From Paenibacillus montanisoli (GTDB lineage Bacteria; Bacillota; Bacilli; Paenibacillales; Paenibacillaceae): a stretch of DNA of 64,000 nt. Under the pieces are notes generated by a model. That model saw only the letters and a program-made list of their open reading frames with translations. It was not told the DNA's origin and ran no database searches. Below, in pieces: positions 9,595 through 17,947 of the stretch; positions within the stretch are counted from its first letter, which is position 1; each line of letters starts with the position of its first letter. Position numbers and translations under genes: made by a program. The stretch covers positions 186,001 through 250,000 of the forward strand of contig NZ_QLUW01000002.1 in assembly GCF_003268025.1 (NCBI RefSeq). Direction: 5' to 3'.

Positions 9595-10833
9595 CTAAAT
9601 GATTTCTCTTCGCTTGGACAAATAGAAAAATAAAACAAGGCCGCTTACCGAGCACAACGCCGCGCATAAAGCGATAACTCCGTATCCGGCTTGAAGTCCG
9701 CGAAGCAGTCCGGTCGGTGAATCTGCGCCGCTAAGGTTTTTGACGATATCGATTACGCCGCCAATGACGTAATTACCGATAACGCTGCCTAATCCCATCA
9801 GCGTAACTGTGAAAGTGATCGCTGTATCGCTACCGTTCGAATATCTTCTCGCTATAAATGCCATGACCGTCGGATAAATGATCGAAATGCCTATACCGGA
9901 TACGGCAAATAAAAATGCGAACCGTTCTCCGCCTAAAATGGCGGCAACCGTACAAATAGCTGAAAATCCCGAAAAGATAATCAACGATAAGGTAAACCCG
10001 ATTTGATCGGTCAGCGGGCCTAACAACAGCCGGGAAAGCGCGAAGCATAAGAAAAAAGCGGACAGCATCCCGGAAGCGGTGACCGTCTCCCAGCTATAGG
10101 CTTTTTCCAGAAAGTTAACCAGCCATCCGCCGACGGCAAGCTCCGATATGACGCCAAATGTAAGAATAAGGACCATGTACCAGATTACCGGATCTTTCGC
10201 CAGCGTCTTGATAGGAACGCGCTCCTCCTGCTTCCTGTCATCCCCCGGGAAAGTACTGAACCATGCAAAAATGATCGGCACGACCGAAAGCAGAAGCATG
10301 ACGAGGTACATACCGCGCCAGTCCAGCATATGACCATTGACGGTAACCTCCATCAGTCCTGTTGCGATGAGCGGGGCGACCGTTGAGCTTAGGCCATAGA
10401 AGCCATGTGACAAATTCATCATCGTCCCGGTATTTCTTACGAAGATGCGCGCGCCCAAAATAGCAAGGCCGATCTCTAGCATCCCGTTTCCGATGTACAT
10501 AAGGAAATAAGAAGTTGAGAACATGGGATAGTAACGCGAGAAGAACATGAGTATCCCCGAGCCTGCCATTACCGCAAAAGCGATCATCGTTACCAGCTTA
10601 ATTCCCCAGATTCTCGTTAGATAGGCTGTAAAGGAGCAAGCGAGCAAATAACCAAGGGCATTCAGGGATAATAAGGTGCCAAGCTGCGATTCGCTCAGCA
10701 TAAAATCATATTGGATACGCGGAATAGCCGGGCCTTTAATATTTTCCGAAAATCCGAAAATGATGAACCCTATAAATATAGTAGCCAACTGCATGATATA
10801 AATCTTTTTATCTTTGCTTATACCCTTCTCCAC
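9595..10833 (-). CDS. Major facilitator superfamily transporter
   Basis: A 412-residue protein with about 12 hydrophobic segments and a typical MFS layout: an N-terminal half starting GFIIFGFSENIKGPAIPRI, a loop after TM2 (YLTRIWGIK), a central cytoplasmic loop near residue 200 (FPGDDRKQEER) and a second half with SRLLLGPLTDQIG. It resembles sugar or drug MFS proteins; the substrate cannot be read. Start is GTG 10833 with GGAG ten bases upstream. It is divergent from the Lgt-like/radical SAM operon and upstream of a PhyH oxygenase on the same strand. The gap between those two genes holds a small inverted repeat, AGCG-AAAA-CGCT, near 9575-9586. Confidence 0.85.
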   Translation of the reverse strand: MEKGISKDKKIYIMQLATIFIGFIIFGFSENIKGPAIPRIQYDFMLSESQLGTLLSLNALGYLLACSFTAYLTRIWGIKLVTMIAFAVMAGSGILMFFSRYYPMFSTSYFLMYIGNGMLEIGLAILGARIFVRNTGTMMNLSHGFYGLSSTVAPLIATGLMEVTVNGHMLDWRGMYLVMLLLSVVPIIFAWFSTFPGDDRKQEERVPIKTLAKDPVIWYMVLILTFGVISELAVGGWLVNFLEKAYSWETVTASGMLSAFFLCFALSRLLLGPLTDQIGFTLSLIIFSGFSAICTVAAILGGERFAFLFAVSGIGISIIYPTVMAFIARRYSNGSDTAITFTVTLMGLGSVIGNYVIGGVIDIVKNLSGADSPTGLLRGLQAGYGVIALCAALCSVSGLVLFFYLSKRREII

Positions 10834-10966
10834 TCTTTGTAATCTCCTTCGTTGGTTTGCGGCTTCGGAATTATACGCCTCCTGTCGTTATTATAAAGGA
10901 TTAACCTGTTTTATGTGGAAATTAATACTTCATTATGTTTCTGACCAAGCTCAAGTGGAGGCCGCG

Positions 10967-11782
10967 ATGACATTTCCCGTTTGGATCGATCTAGGATTTA
11001 TAAAGCTGCATCCCCATGCGGTTTTTGAAGCCATGGCTTACTTCATCGGTTTCCGTGTGTACTTGCACACTCGAAGTAAGAATAAGCTTCCGATTCAACA
11101 AGGCATATGGGTCATTGTTGGAGCCATTCTCGGAGCCGCTATCGGCTCGAAAGTTCTGTATTGGCTGGAGGACCCCCAGCAGCTTATGAAGAATTGGAAC
11201 AGCTACACCTATTTGATGGAAGGTAAAACGATTGTCGGCGGACTGCTGGGCGGATTAATCGGCGTGGAATGGATGAAGAAGCGTGTCGGCATTACGCGAT
11301 CCACTGGCGATGATATGGCGCTGCCGATCATTTTGGGAATGGCAATTGGTCGCATTGGCTGCTTTTTGACAGGACTCGATGATCATACGTACGGTACGCC
11401 TACATCTATGATTATGGGCATTGATTTTGGCGATGGCATTCCCCGGCATCCGACTCAGCTCTATGAAATCCTGTTCTTATTGCTGCTAGGCGGCTTGCTG
11501 CTCAGATGGAAACGACGCATTCGCGAAGGCGGGATCCAGGTACGCACAACGTCCTTAACCATACCCGATGGAACCGTTTTTCAGTTATTTATGACAGGCT
11601 ATCTCTCGTTTCGCTTTGCGGTTGACTTCATTAAGCCAACGCCGCACCCTTATCTAGGGTTAAACAATATCCAGCTCGCTTGTTTGGCCGGATTAGTTTA
11701 TTACCTGGTACTACTGAACAAATGGCTAGGCAAATCACATCGCTCTCCAAAGGAGGAGTACAACAGTGTCAACCAAAAATAG
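10967..11782 (+). CDS. Lgt-like (prolipoprotein diacylglyceryl transferase family) membrane protein, catalytic His missing
   Basis: A 271-residue polytopic membrane protein of the Lgt fold. The family signature is partly kept (GRIGCFLTGLDDHTYGTPT, then RHPTQLYE), and an FxVDFIKP-like end segment is present. Where Lgt normally reads SFHGGLLG, this protein reads TIVGGLLG, so the conserved His is Val. Lgt moves a diacylglyceryl group from phosphatidylglycerol to lipoprotein Cys; without that His this paralogue may bind or transfer a glycerolipid differently. Start ATG 10967 has GGAGG five bases upstream; a longer reading frame begins at 10814 but runs into the divergent MFS start. Its 3' end overlaps the radical SAM gene by 17 bases, implying translational coupling and a shared lipid substrate (inference). 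Confidence 0.8.
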   Translation: MTFPVWIDLGFIKLHPHAVFEAMAYFIGFRVYLHTRSKNKLPIQQGIWVIVGAILGAAIGSKVLYWLEDPQQLMKNWNSYTYLMEGKTIVGGLLGGLIGVEWMKKRVGITRSTGDDMALPIILGMAIGRIGCFLTGLDDHTYGTPTSMIMGIDFGDGIPRHPTQLYEILFLLLLGGLLLRWKRRIREGGIQVRTTSLTIPDGTVFQLFMTGYLSFRFAVDFIKPTPHPYLGLNNIQLACLAGLVYYLVLLNKWLGKSHRSPKEEYNSVNQK

Positions 11783-13196
11783 ACCCTACATCTTCTACGA
11801 GCTGACCAACAGCATCTGCTCCAAGTGTCTGCGAAAAGTGGAAGCGAAGGTCATTATCGAGGATGATCAAGTTTTTCTGCTCAAATATTGCGGACAGCAC
11901 GGACGCGAAAAAGTGTTAATCGCGAGTGACGCCGCCTATTACAAGAAGTGCCGCGAGTTTTTAAAGCCTGCGGAGATGCCTCAGCACTGGAACACGCCGA
12001 TCCGCTATGGCTGCCCCTATGATTGCGGGTTATGTCCCGATCATGAGCAGCATAGCTGCTTGACATTGATCGAGGTTACGGATCGCTGCAATTTGCAGTG
12101 TCCGATCTGCTATGCCGAATCTTCCCCGCATCGGGAATCGTGGCGCTCGCTGGAACAGATCGAGAAGATGCTCGATGCGATCGTTCGAAACGAGGGTGAA
12201 CCCGATATCGTGCAAATAAGCGGCGGCGAGCCGACGATTCATCCCCAATTCTTTGACATTCTCGACCTGGCCAAAAGCAAGCCCATCAAGCACATCATGG
12301 TCAACACCAATGGCATTAAAATCGCCCAGGATCGTGAGTTTGCCAAAAAATTAGCGGCTTATATGCCTGGCTTTGAAATTTACTTACAGTTTGACAGCTT
12401 TCAGGAGGAAACGTTGCGTGAGCTGCGGGGTGCTGATTTGAGGGATATTCGCCTCCGGGCTTTAGCGCACTTGAACGAGTTTAATATCTCAACCACGTTA
12501 GTCGCTACGCTCAAAAAAGGGTTGAATGACAATGAGATCGGCGACATTATTCAGTTTGGTTTGAAGCAGCCCGCTGTGCGCGGCGTTACTTTTCAGCCTA
12601 TACAAGCTGCCGGACGGTTAGAGGACTATGATCCGGCAAAGGATCGTCTGACGCTAAGCGAGGTACGGCAGCGTATTATCAAGCAATCCGGCATCTTTCG
12701 AGCCGAGGATATGATCCCTGTCCCATGCCATCCGGATTGCCTGGCCATGGGTTACGCGCTTAAGCTTGGCGATGAGGTGCTGCCGCTTACAGGCTTGATG
12801 GACCCGCAAATCTTACTGGAAGGCGGCCGGAATACCATCGTATTCGAACAGGATCAAACGCTCAAATCCAAAATTTTCGAACTGTTCTCCACCGCCCATT
12901 CTCCAACTTCGTCAGCGCTATCATTGAAAAACCTGTTATGCTGCTTACCGCTCGTAGCCGTTCCTGAAAATATCAGCTACGATAATGTTTTCCGTGTCAT
13001 TATTATGCAGTTCTTGGATCCGTACAATTTTGATGTTCGTTCCGTCAAAAAATCTTGTGTTCATATTGTTCATCCGGATGGCAGAATTATCCCTTTTGAC
13101 ACATACAATATGTTTTATCGAGGCGATCAGGAGAAGAAATTAGCCGAACTGCGGCGTGAATTCGATTTACAGCCGGGAGGGAAATCTCATGAGTGA
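11766..13196 (+). CDS. Multi-cluster radical SAM enzyme, tetraether/membrane-spanning lipid synthase-like (COG1964 type)
   Basis: A 476-residue radical SAM protein. The SAM cluster is C108-x3-C112-x2-C115 (TDRCNLQCPICYAE), and SGGEPTIHP contacts SAM. Ahead of it lie C18-x2-C21, C42 and C62, possibly a rubredoxin-like iron, and C83-x3-C87-x2-C90-x7-C98, an auxiliary Fe-S cluster. Further Cys occur in CHPDC and near the C-terminus (KKSCVHIV). From memory this layout is that of the COG1964 family, which includes the archaeal tetraether synthase MJ0619 and bacterial membrane-spanning lipid synthases. The usual Cys in the C-terminal IPFCTYN motif, as I recall it, is Asp here (IPFDTYN). Start is GTG 11766 with GGAGGAG seven bases before. 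Its partners are an Lgt-like protein and a small membrane protein, which suggests a membrane-lipid substrate. Radical SAM call firm; substrate inferred. Confidence 0.88.
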   Translation: MSTKNRPYIFYELTNSICSKCLRKVEAKVIIEDDQVFLLKYCGQHGREKVLIASDAAYYKKCREFLKPAEMPQHWNTPIRYGCPYDCGLCPDHEQHSCLTLIEVTDRCNLQCPICYAESSPHRESWRSLEQIEKMLDAIVRNEGEPDIVQISGGEPTIHPQFFDILDLAKSKPIKHIMVNTNGIKIAQDREFAKKLAAYMPGFEIYLQFDSFQEETLRELRGADLRDIRLRALAHLNEFNISTTLVATLKKGLNDNEIGDIIQFGLKQPAVRGVTFQPIQAAGRLEDYDPAKDRLTLSEVRQRIIKQSGIFRAEDMIPVPCHPDCLAMGYALKLGDEVLPLTGLMDPQILLEGGRNTIVFEQDQTLKSKIFELFSTAHSPTSSALSLKNLLCCLPLVAVPENISYDNVFRVIIMQFLDPYNFDVRSVKKSCVHIVHPDGRIIPFDTYNMFYRGDQEKKLAELRREFDLQPGGKSHE

Positions 13197-13452
13197 TGAT
13201 GGCCGCAAAGGAAGCCATGCCAAACAGGTATGGAAAGGCATAGGACTGCTGGCCTTGCTGCATTTATTGCTATTCGTGTTTCCTATGGCATTTTTCTTCA
13301 TTAGTGTTGCGCAGCTTATTTATCTGATCCCTGCGTTAATTGTTTTCCGTAATAATACCGGCATCTTTCAAGGCCTGCTGATCGGTGCGGGGGTTACTTT
13401 TTTATTAAACGCTGCCTGCTTCGGTTTATTTCTCAGCTCCGAACTATTTTAA
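13189..13452 (+). CDS. Small membrane protein of the radical SAM operon
   Basis: An 87-residue protein not recognised as a named family. After a short basic N-terminus (DDGRKGSHAKQVWK) it shows two to three hydrophobic helices (about 19-46, 47-55 and 60-83). ATG 13189 has GGGAGGG seven bases upstream and overlaps the radical SAM stop by eight bases, so it is translationally coupled to it. It could anchor the cytosolic radical SAM enzyme at the membrane or complete a complex with the Lgt-like protein; this is inferred from position only. Confidence 0.75.
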   Translation: MSDDGRKGSHAKQVWKGIGLLALLHLLLFVFPMAFFFISVAQLIYLIPALIVFRNNTGIFQGLLIGAGVTFLLNAACFGLFLSSELF

Positions 13453-13486
13453 GTTGTCCATATAGTTATGCCTCTGTCTCATACTG

Positions 13487-13536
13487 CAAAAACAGCAGCC
13501 GCTTTGGAATTTATTCCAAAGCGGCTGCTGTTTTTG
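13487..13536. terminator. Long bidirectional terminator
   Basis: A perfect 24-base inverted repeat (13487-13510 and 13513-13536) with a two-base centre, flanked by A and T runs on both sides. It closes the Lgt-like/radical SAM operon before the lipoprotein gene. Confidence 0.92.
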
Positions 13537-13630
13537 TTTCGACCCATTAAATGGCCATGTATAAGGCCAGAAATATAGCGCAATTTTATAAGGTGTGACC
13601 TTCTCGACTAAACATTAAGGAGCGAATGAC

Positions 13631-13939
13631 GTGAAAAGGATCGTACTACTGTTAAGCTGCCTGTGTTTAACTCTTGCTTTGTTCACTGCATGCGGCCGAA
13701 ACAACGATTATGACGGCCGACCAGAGATGAAAATGAGGAATTACAACAACGACAATCTTCCTTTGAGAAAACAAGACGTTCCGCTAAGAAATGACCCCGA
13801 ATACAATGATCGGGACAATCGGGTATTCGATTCCGATCGCGATGACTTGTTTATTGATGATGAGGACATTAAATTACCGCCAAGAGTAACGCCAAAAGCG
13901 ACACCGCGGATGACGCCGAATAACACTTACAATCGGTAA
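13631..13939 (+). CDS. Small Asp/Asn/Arg-rich lipoprotein, unknown function
   Basis: A 102-residue protein with a lipoprotein signal peptide: basic start, LLLSCLCLTLALF, then the lipobox FTAC with lipidated C21. The mature part is low-complexity and highly charged (NNDYDGRPEMKMRNYNNDN, DRDNRVFDSDRDD), ending in a Thr/Pro-rich tail with repeated TP motifs (TPKATPRMTP). This is typical of spore- or envelope-associated small lipoproteins in this group, but no family was recognised. Start is GTG 13631 with AAGGAG eight bases upstream. It has its own terminator, so it is probably monocistronic. Confidence 0.8.
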   Translation: MKRIVLLLSCLCLTLALFTACGRNNDYDGRPEMKMRNYNNDNLPLRKQDVPLRNDPEYNDRDNRVFDSDRDDLFIDDEDIKLPPRVTPKATPRMTPNNTYNR

Positions 13940-13950
13940 CTTAATCAGGT

Positions 13951-13995
13951 GGCTTTCCCGGGAGGTCAAAAGTGACCCGGGAAAGCCTTTTTTTT
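13951..13995 (+). terminator. Terminator after the lipoprotein gene
   Basis: Stem GGCTTTCCCGGG / CCCGGGAAAGCC (13951-13962 and 13976-13987), followed by eight T. It works for the plus strand and sits directly before the end of the convergent gene at 14000. Confidence 0.92.
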
Positions 13996-13999
13996 AGTA

Positions 14000-16402
14000 T
14001 CAACCGCCTACTGGCTTGCTGCTTATAGGACCGTTGTTCTTCGCTTTCGGATTGCCTTCGACACGCGTCAACTTCCAAGTCCAAATCACCTTTGCGCCTG
14101 TCTCCGTTGTAAACGACTGGCTGCCGGTAATCGTCTCCGGGTAAGCTTCCTTTGAAGTCATGCTTGCTTTTATCTGATCAAAGTCAATAGTCGGATAAAT
14201 CGATTTCTCGTTATCCCATTTGGCGGAGCCAACGAATTCGCAGCCATGCGGAGTCTGTATATTGGTGATCTTTACCGGATGTTCAGTTAGAGAATCGCTC
14301 ATAACCCCAACGATTGGCTCAAACGTGAAGTTGTACTCCCCATTACCGGAATCGGCTCTGCTTAATTTGCCTTCCGCTTTGCCTGCATACGAGAATTGCC
14401 CCGAACTGGAGCCTTCAGACGTATGGGTCACGGTTCCGCCGGCACATTCACCCGTTCCGCTCGTGTATATCGAGTATTGAGAGGTAAGCTTCACATTCCC
14501 TTGACTATCGCTCACAATCATAGGACCGAACTTCAAGTCGCTTAACGAACTAAACGTAACATTCCATCGGCCGTATGCGTTCGTTCTGTAGGTCTCGCTT
14601 CCGCCGTCAAGCTCATTCGATTCCTCCCACTGCGAAACGGCCGAAATCCATCCCTCATATGAATACTGAATATACTCCGGTGCATGATAAGTAACGTGCG
14701 TGTACCCAAATGCCTCCGGTTCGACCAACTCCTGAAACCACCCTGCAGCAAGGTCAATCAAGGTGTCTGTCATCGACAACAATTCAAAAACGCCTGAATC
14801 CGCTTCATCCGCTCCTTGACTTACCCCGCCAAGCAGCAGCGCAAGTTCCGGTGGAGCGCTCGTTTCGACGACTGCGCGGGCGGTGACGGTGGCGATTTTC
14901 TCCTTGCCCTCATGCTTCTTCACCTTTTCATCCGTGACATCGACCACCAATTTGGCTTGGCCTTTGATCTTGTCTACGCGCTGCAGCTTCATCTGCAGCT
15001 GGCCTTTGTAATCAAAATTATTGTGATCCAACCCGATTAACGCATGTGTCCCCCCGCCTTGGACAAGGTCCCACTCTACGCTCCAATTCTCGACGTCTGC
15101 CGCAATTTCGCCGGTATCCGTTGGCATCGGAAGACCTGCGAACGACAAACAATCCTTAATTTGTTTGGCCAGCGGCGTAGCGGACCATCCATCCAAATAT
15201 GATTTATATTTCTGCTCGTTCACGCCTGCGGTTGCGACGTACGTAATCTCCTGATCGGCCTCGTCCGGCGCTTGTTTATGTACCATACCTGGAGTAGGCT
15301 CTACTTTCACTTCAATCGACCAGTACAGCATGCCCAGCTTCATCACCTTCATCGCAAGTCCGACAACGGACATCACCGTGCCAACGAGTTCGCCAAGCGC
15401 GTCGATTGCCTTGCCTGTTAACGCAGACGCCAATTGGTTGATGATACCGATATTGAAGCCTGTTAGCGTCCCGACCCCATTCTTCTCTCCGAGCTTGGTG
15501 AACCACTCTTTCGCGTACGTGCAAGGACCTGGCGCATCGGCCGCGTAAGCGGTTTCGCCCCCAAGCCATTCCAGCAGACCGGTTGCCTGCTTCTGCTCTT
15601 GGGGAAGCGCTTGGATAAATGCGCCAAGGAAAACTTCCATCTCCAGATAGGTCAAGCGATATTCCGTCGGATCCCAGTCCTCCGCCGTCAAATCGATGGC
15701 CGGAAGCTGCTGATTGGCCATAGCTTGCAGGAACAGCGGAGCGTGGGCCCCTGGTTGATTCGGATCTTCCAGAGCCGCTTTCACCCAGTCGCGAATGCCA
15801 TTTTGCATCAGCAGCACGGGATCTTTACCCTCCGCAAAAGGAAACCCGAAATCGTCCAGCATAAAAGTGAATTGCTCCAATGTGAGACGTCCGCCGGTCT
15901 CCTTCCGGCTGGCATCGTCAGTCAACAGCATCAATTCAGGCGGTATGACGAATGTTGAGCCGGTTTGCGGGAGGGCTTTTCCTTCTATTGCTGCAATGCC
16001 CACCCCGCCAAGCACCTCCTTCGCCGCCTGCTGCTGCTCCTCCCAGCTTCCGCTTAGTATCCGCTGCACCATTTGATGCTGCTCTTTGCCGCCTTTCTCT
16101 TTAAACAGATGGATGACATTTGTCATGAAACTTGGCCGGAGTGCCGGGAAATAGTAGCTGGAGGCGATTCCCATCAGTAAAACGCAGAGTAGCGAAACGG
16201 CAACCGTACGCCTTCTAGGGATGCGTAAATAACTTAGCTTGAGAAGTCCCCCTAGCTTTTTCAGAAGCCACCATAGAGCAATCAAAAGGTATTTACTTAG
16301 TGCAATCAGAACAGGGACTACTATCTTACGCACAAACACCCAAAGCAGCTTCCCGCTCACTTTCAGAACTCTACCAATCCGTTCTCCCCATATCCCCATC
16401 AT
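14000..16402 (-). CDS. Large membrane-anchored protein of unknown function
   Basis: An 800-residue protein I do not recognise. The N-terminal 80 residues hold two or three hydrophobic helices separated by basic patches (VFVRKIVVPVLIALSKYL, then RIPRRRTVAVSLLCVLLMG), so the rest is probably outside the membrane. Residues about 90-250 are helical with a 'VQRILSGSWEEQQQAAKEVLGG' style; about 300-400 include a hydrophobic Ala/Gly-rich helix (GKAIDALGELVGTVMSVVG); the C-terminal half is beta-rich and Gly/Ser/Thr-rich (TSGTGECAGGTVTHTSEGSS). No catalytic motif or anchor was seen. Start ATG 16402 is followed directly by a second ATG; the ribosome site is a G run (GGGGG) five bases upstream. It appears to be monocistronic, facing the lipoprotein gene. 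Confidence 0.75.
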   Translation of the reverse strand: MMGIWGERIGRVLKVSGKLLWVFVRKIVVPVLIALSKYLLIALWWLLKKLGGLLKLSYLRIPRRRTVAVSLLCVLLMGIASSYYFPALRPSFMTNVIHLFKEKGGKEQHQMVQRILSGSWEEQQQAAKEVLGGVGIAAIEGKALPQTGSTFVIPPELMLLTDDASRKETGGRLTLEQFTFMLDDFGFPFAEGKDPVLLMQNGIRDWVKAALEDPNQPGAHAPLFLQAMANQQLPAIDLTAEDWDPTEYRLTYLEMEVFLGAFIQALPQEQKQATGLLEWLGGETAYAADAPGPCTYAKEWFTKLGEKNGVGTLTGFNIGIINQLASALTGKAIDALGELVGTVMSVVGLAMKVMKLGMLYWSIEVKVEPTPGMVHKQAPDEADQEITYVATAGVNEQKYKSYLDGWSATPLAKQIKDCLSFAGLPMPTDTGEIAADVENWSVEWDLVQGGGTHALIGLDHNNFDYKGQLQMKLQRVDKIKGQAKLVVDVTDEKVKKHEGKEKIATVTARAVVETSAPPELALLLGGVSQGADEADSGVFELLSMTDTLIDLAAGWFQELVEPEAFGYTHVTYHAPEYIQYSYEGWISAVSQWEESNELDGGSETYRTNAYGRWNVTFSSLSDLKFGPMIVSDSQGNVKLTSQYSIYTSGTGECAGGTVTHTSEGSSSGQFSYAGKAEGKLSRADSGNGEYNFTFEPIVGVMSDSLTEHPVKITNIQTPHGCEFVGSAKWDNEKSIYPTIDFDQIKASMTSKEAYPETITGSQSFTTETGAKVIWTWKLTRVEGNPKAKNNGPISSKPVGG

Positions 16403-16586
16403 GGAACCCCCAATGATCAGAAAATGCGATTGCGTCTCCTGTAAACATTATACAGGATATTCGGTACCGCAGACTCTTAACTAATGAAATGCATCCGTTT
16501 CCTGGCTCCCGACAGGCTTCTACCAAAATTTACGTGTTTCCCCTCCTGTTGAGAGGTTTAAGGAAGTATCGGGAGGCGATATAACT

Positions 16587-17255
16587 TTGAAGAAGACGAT
16601 AGCAGCAATCGTAGTCGGTTGCGCCTTATTGACTGGAGCGTCCAGTGCGTTTGCAGCAACGGCAACGGTCGAGAGAACAGTTAACTTCCGAACGGCGCCG
16701 AGCACAGGCAGCACAACTTACGGTTATTTGAAATCAGGCACGAGGCTTACCGTCTTAAAAACGGTAAACAGATACTGGCTCAAGGTTCAATCCGGCAGCA
16801 GGGTTGGTTATGTATCGACGAATTATGTCGGTCCTGTATCCGGATCAACATCCGCTTCGAAATCAACCAGCACGGGAAGCAGAATCGTTGCGACGGCTAA
16901 AAACTATCTCGGAGACTTTAAATATAGATGGGGATCGGAGCCTTGGAATACAAGCTACAGATACTCGGATTGCTCCGCTTTTGTCCAGCTTGTATATAAC
17001 AAGAAGCACGGCTTCGGGCTGCCGCGTTCAAGCTATCAGCAAGCTAGAGTCGGCCGTTATGTATCCAAGTCTACGCTCCATTTAGGCGATCTTGTATTTT
17101 TCGATACGAACAACGACCGCAAGATCAATCATGTCGGCATCTACATCGGAAGCGGGAAATTTATTCACAGCTCGCCTACTAACCGTGTCGGGACAAGCTC
17201 TCTGACTTCCGGCTATTGGAAGAATCATTATGTAACTGCCCGTCGGGTTATATAA
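16587..17255 (+). CDS. Secreted SH3b-NlpC/P60 cell-wall endopeptidase
   Basis: A 222-residue exported peptidoglycan hydrolase. The signal peptide ends near residue 23 (SSAFAA). A bacterial SH3 domain (about 25-83: VNFRTAPSTGSTTYGYLKSG, RVGYVSTNYVGP) is joined by a Ser/Thr linker to an NlpC/P60 domain (about 100-222). Catalytic residues are readable: C129 in YSDCSAFVQ, H182 in NHVGIYIG and H194 in KFIHSS. Such enzymes cut the D-Glu to diamino-acid bond in peptide stems. The start is TTG 16587 with GGGAGG ten bases upstream. It converges on the MobA-like gene over a shared bidirectional terminator. Confidence 0.93.
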   Translation: MKKTIAAIVVGCALLTGASSAFAATATVERTVNFRTAPSTGSTTYGYLKSGTRLTVLKTVNRYWLKVQSGSRVGYVSTNYVGPVSGSTSASKSTSTGSRIVATAKNYLGDFKYRWGSEPWNTSYRYSDCSAFVQLVYNKKHGFGLPRSSYQQARVGRYVSKSTLHLGDLVFFDTNNDRKINHVGIYIGSGKFIHSSPTNRVGTSSLTSGYWKNHYVTARRVI

Positions 17256-17260
17256 TAATA

Positions 17261-17293
17261 GAAGCAGTCTATCCACCGAGGATAGACTGCTTC
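17261..17293. terminator. Bidirectional terminator (copy 1 of a repeated sequence)
   Basis: A perfect 14-base stem, GAAGCAGTCTATCC / GGATAGACTGCTTC, with five-base loop between convergent genes. Nineteen bases of its right side (17280-17298) recur exactly at 21999-22017 in another terminator between convergent genes. Confidence 0.9.
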
Positions 17294-17296
17294 TTT

Positions 17297-17926
17297 CTAT
17301 ATTTTTAATTTTTTTCCGGACAATCGGCGAACCGCTTCTATATAATCCTCCGGAACATGAATGGAAAACGAGAAATCGCTTTGTTCGTTCCCGGCCGCAA
17401 GCCTAGAATCAGCAGGTGCGCCAAGCCACTCGATATGGCCGAGACAGTCATTTATATTACTTTCTCTCGCAGCTAGCAATTCGGACAAGATAGGTGCGCA
17501 TTTCTTTGCGTATATGGCGTGTAACAGAATAGGTTTTCCATGCAGCGTAGGAACGACTGCATCATGGGACGGTGAAAAATCGGTGAACAATCGTCTTGCC
17601 AAATCCGAACTTAGAAACGGCATGTCGCAGCCTGTAATCCAAACCGCCTCATGCTTCGCCAGATGCAATGCGGCGTGCATACCTCCGAGCGGCCCGCGCT
17701 CGGGATAAAAATCGGTAATAATTCGAACCGAATCATCTATGACTTGAAACAAAGGCTTCGGCACGCTCGCGACGACGATTATTTCATCGCAAAACCGTTT
17801 CATTTCCCGGATTTGCCGTTCGATCAACGTGATCCCTTCGAGCGGAAGAAGCGGCTTCAGCAAGCCGTCCATGCTTGCATTCTGTCCTCCCGCCAAAATT
17901 GCGCCCGTAACTGAAGCTGAATCCAT
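17297..17926 (-). CDS. MobA-like nucleotidyltransferase (molybdenum cofactor guanylyltransferase family)
   Basis: A 209-residue protein with the MobA/GT-A fold: N-terminal ILAGGQ loop, a Lys in DGLLKPLLPL, ERGPLGGMHAAL and the metal-binding GCDMPF. MobA joins GMP to molybdopterin to make the guanine dinucleotide cofactor of, for example, nitrate reductase. The usual RMGxDK segment is altered to SMDGLLK, so the Arg and the Asp are missing; it could be a diverged MobA or another nucleotidyltransferase. ATG 17926 has AGGGGAG four bases upstream. Nearby anaerobic regulators (Nre-like operon, Fnr) fit a link to molybdoenzymes, but no nitrate reductase lies in the window. Confidence 0.75.
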   Translation of the reverse strand: MDSASVTGAILAGGQNASMDGLLKPLLPLEGITLIERQIREMKRFCDEIIVVASVPKPLFQVIDDSVRIITDFYPERGPLGGMHAALHLAKHEAVWITGCDMPFLSSDLARRLFTDFSPSHDAVVPTLHGKPILLHAIYAKKCAPILSELLAARESNINDCLGHIEWLGAPADSRLAAGNEQSDFSFSIHVPEDYIEAVRRLSGKKLKI

Positions 17927-17947
17927 TTTACTCCCCTCGCTTTCGAA

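Noticed and set aside
10814..10966. Longer N-terminus for the Lgt-like protein
   Set aside because: It would overlap the divergent MFS start, lacks a ribosome site and contains unlikely residues; ATG 10967 has GGAGG in the right place.
16439..16455. CTGTA-N7-TACAG inverted repeat upstream of the 800-residue protein as an operator
   Set aside because: Short, AT-rich and single; no regulator or second copy supports it.
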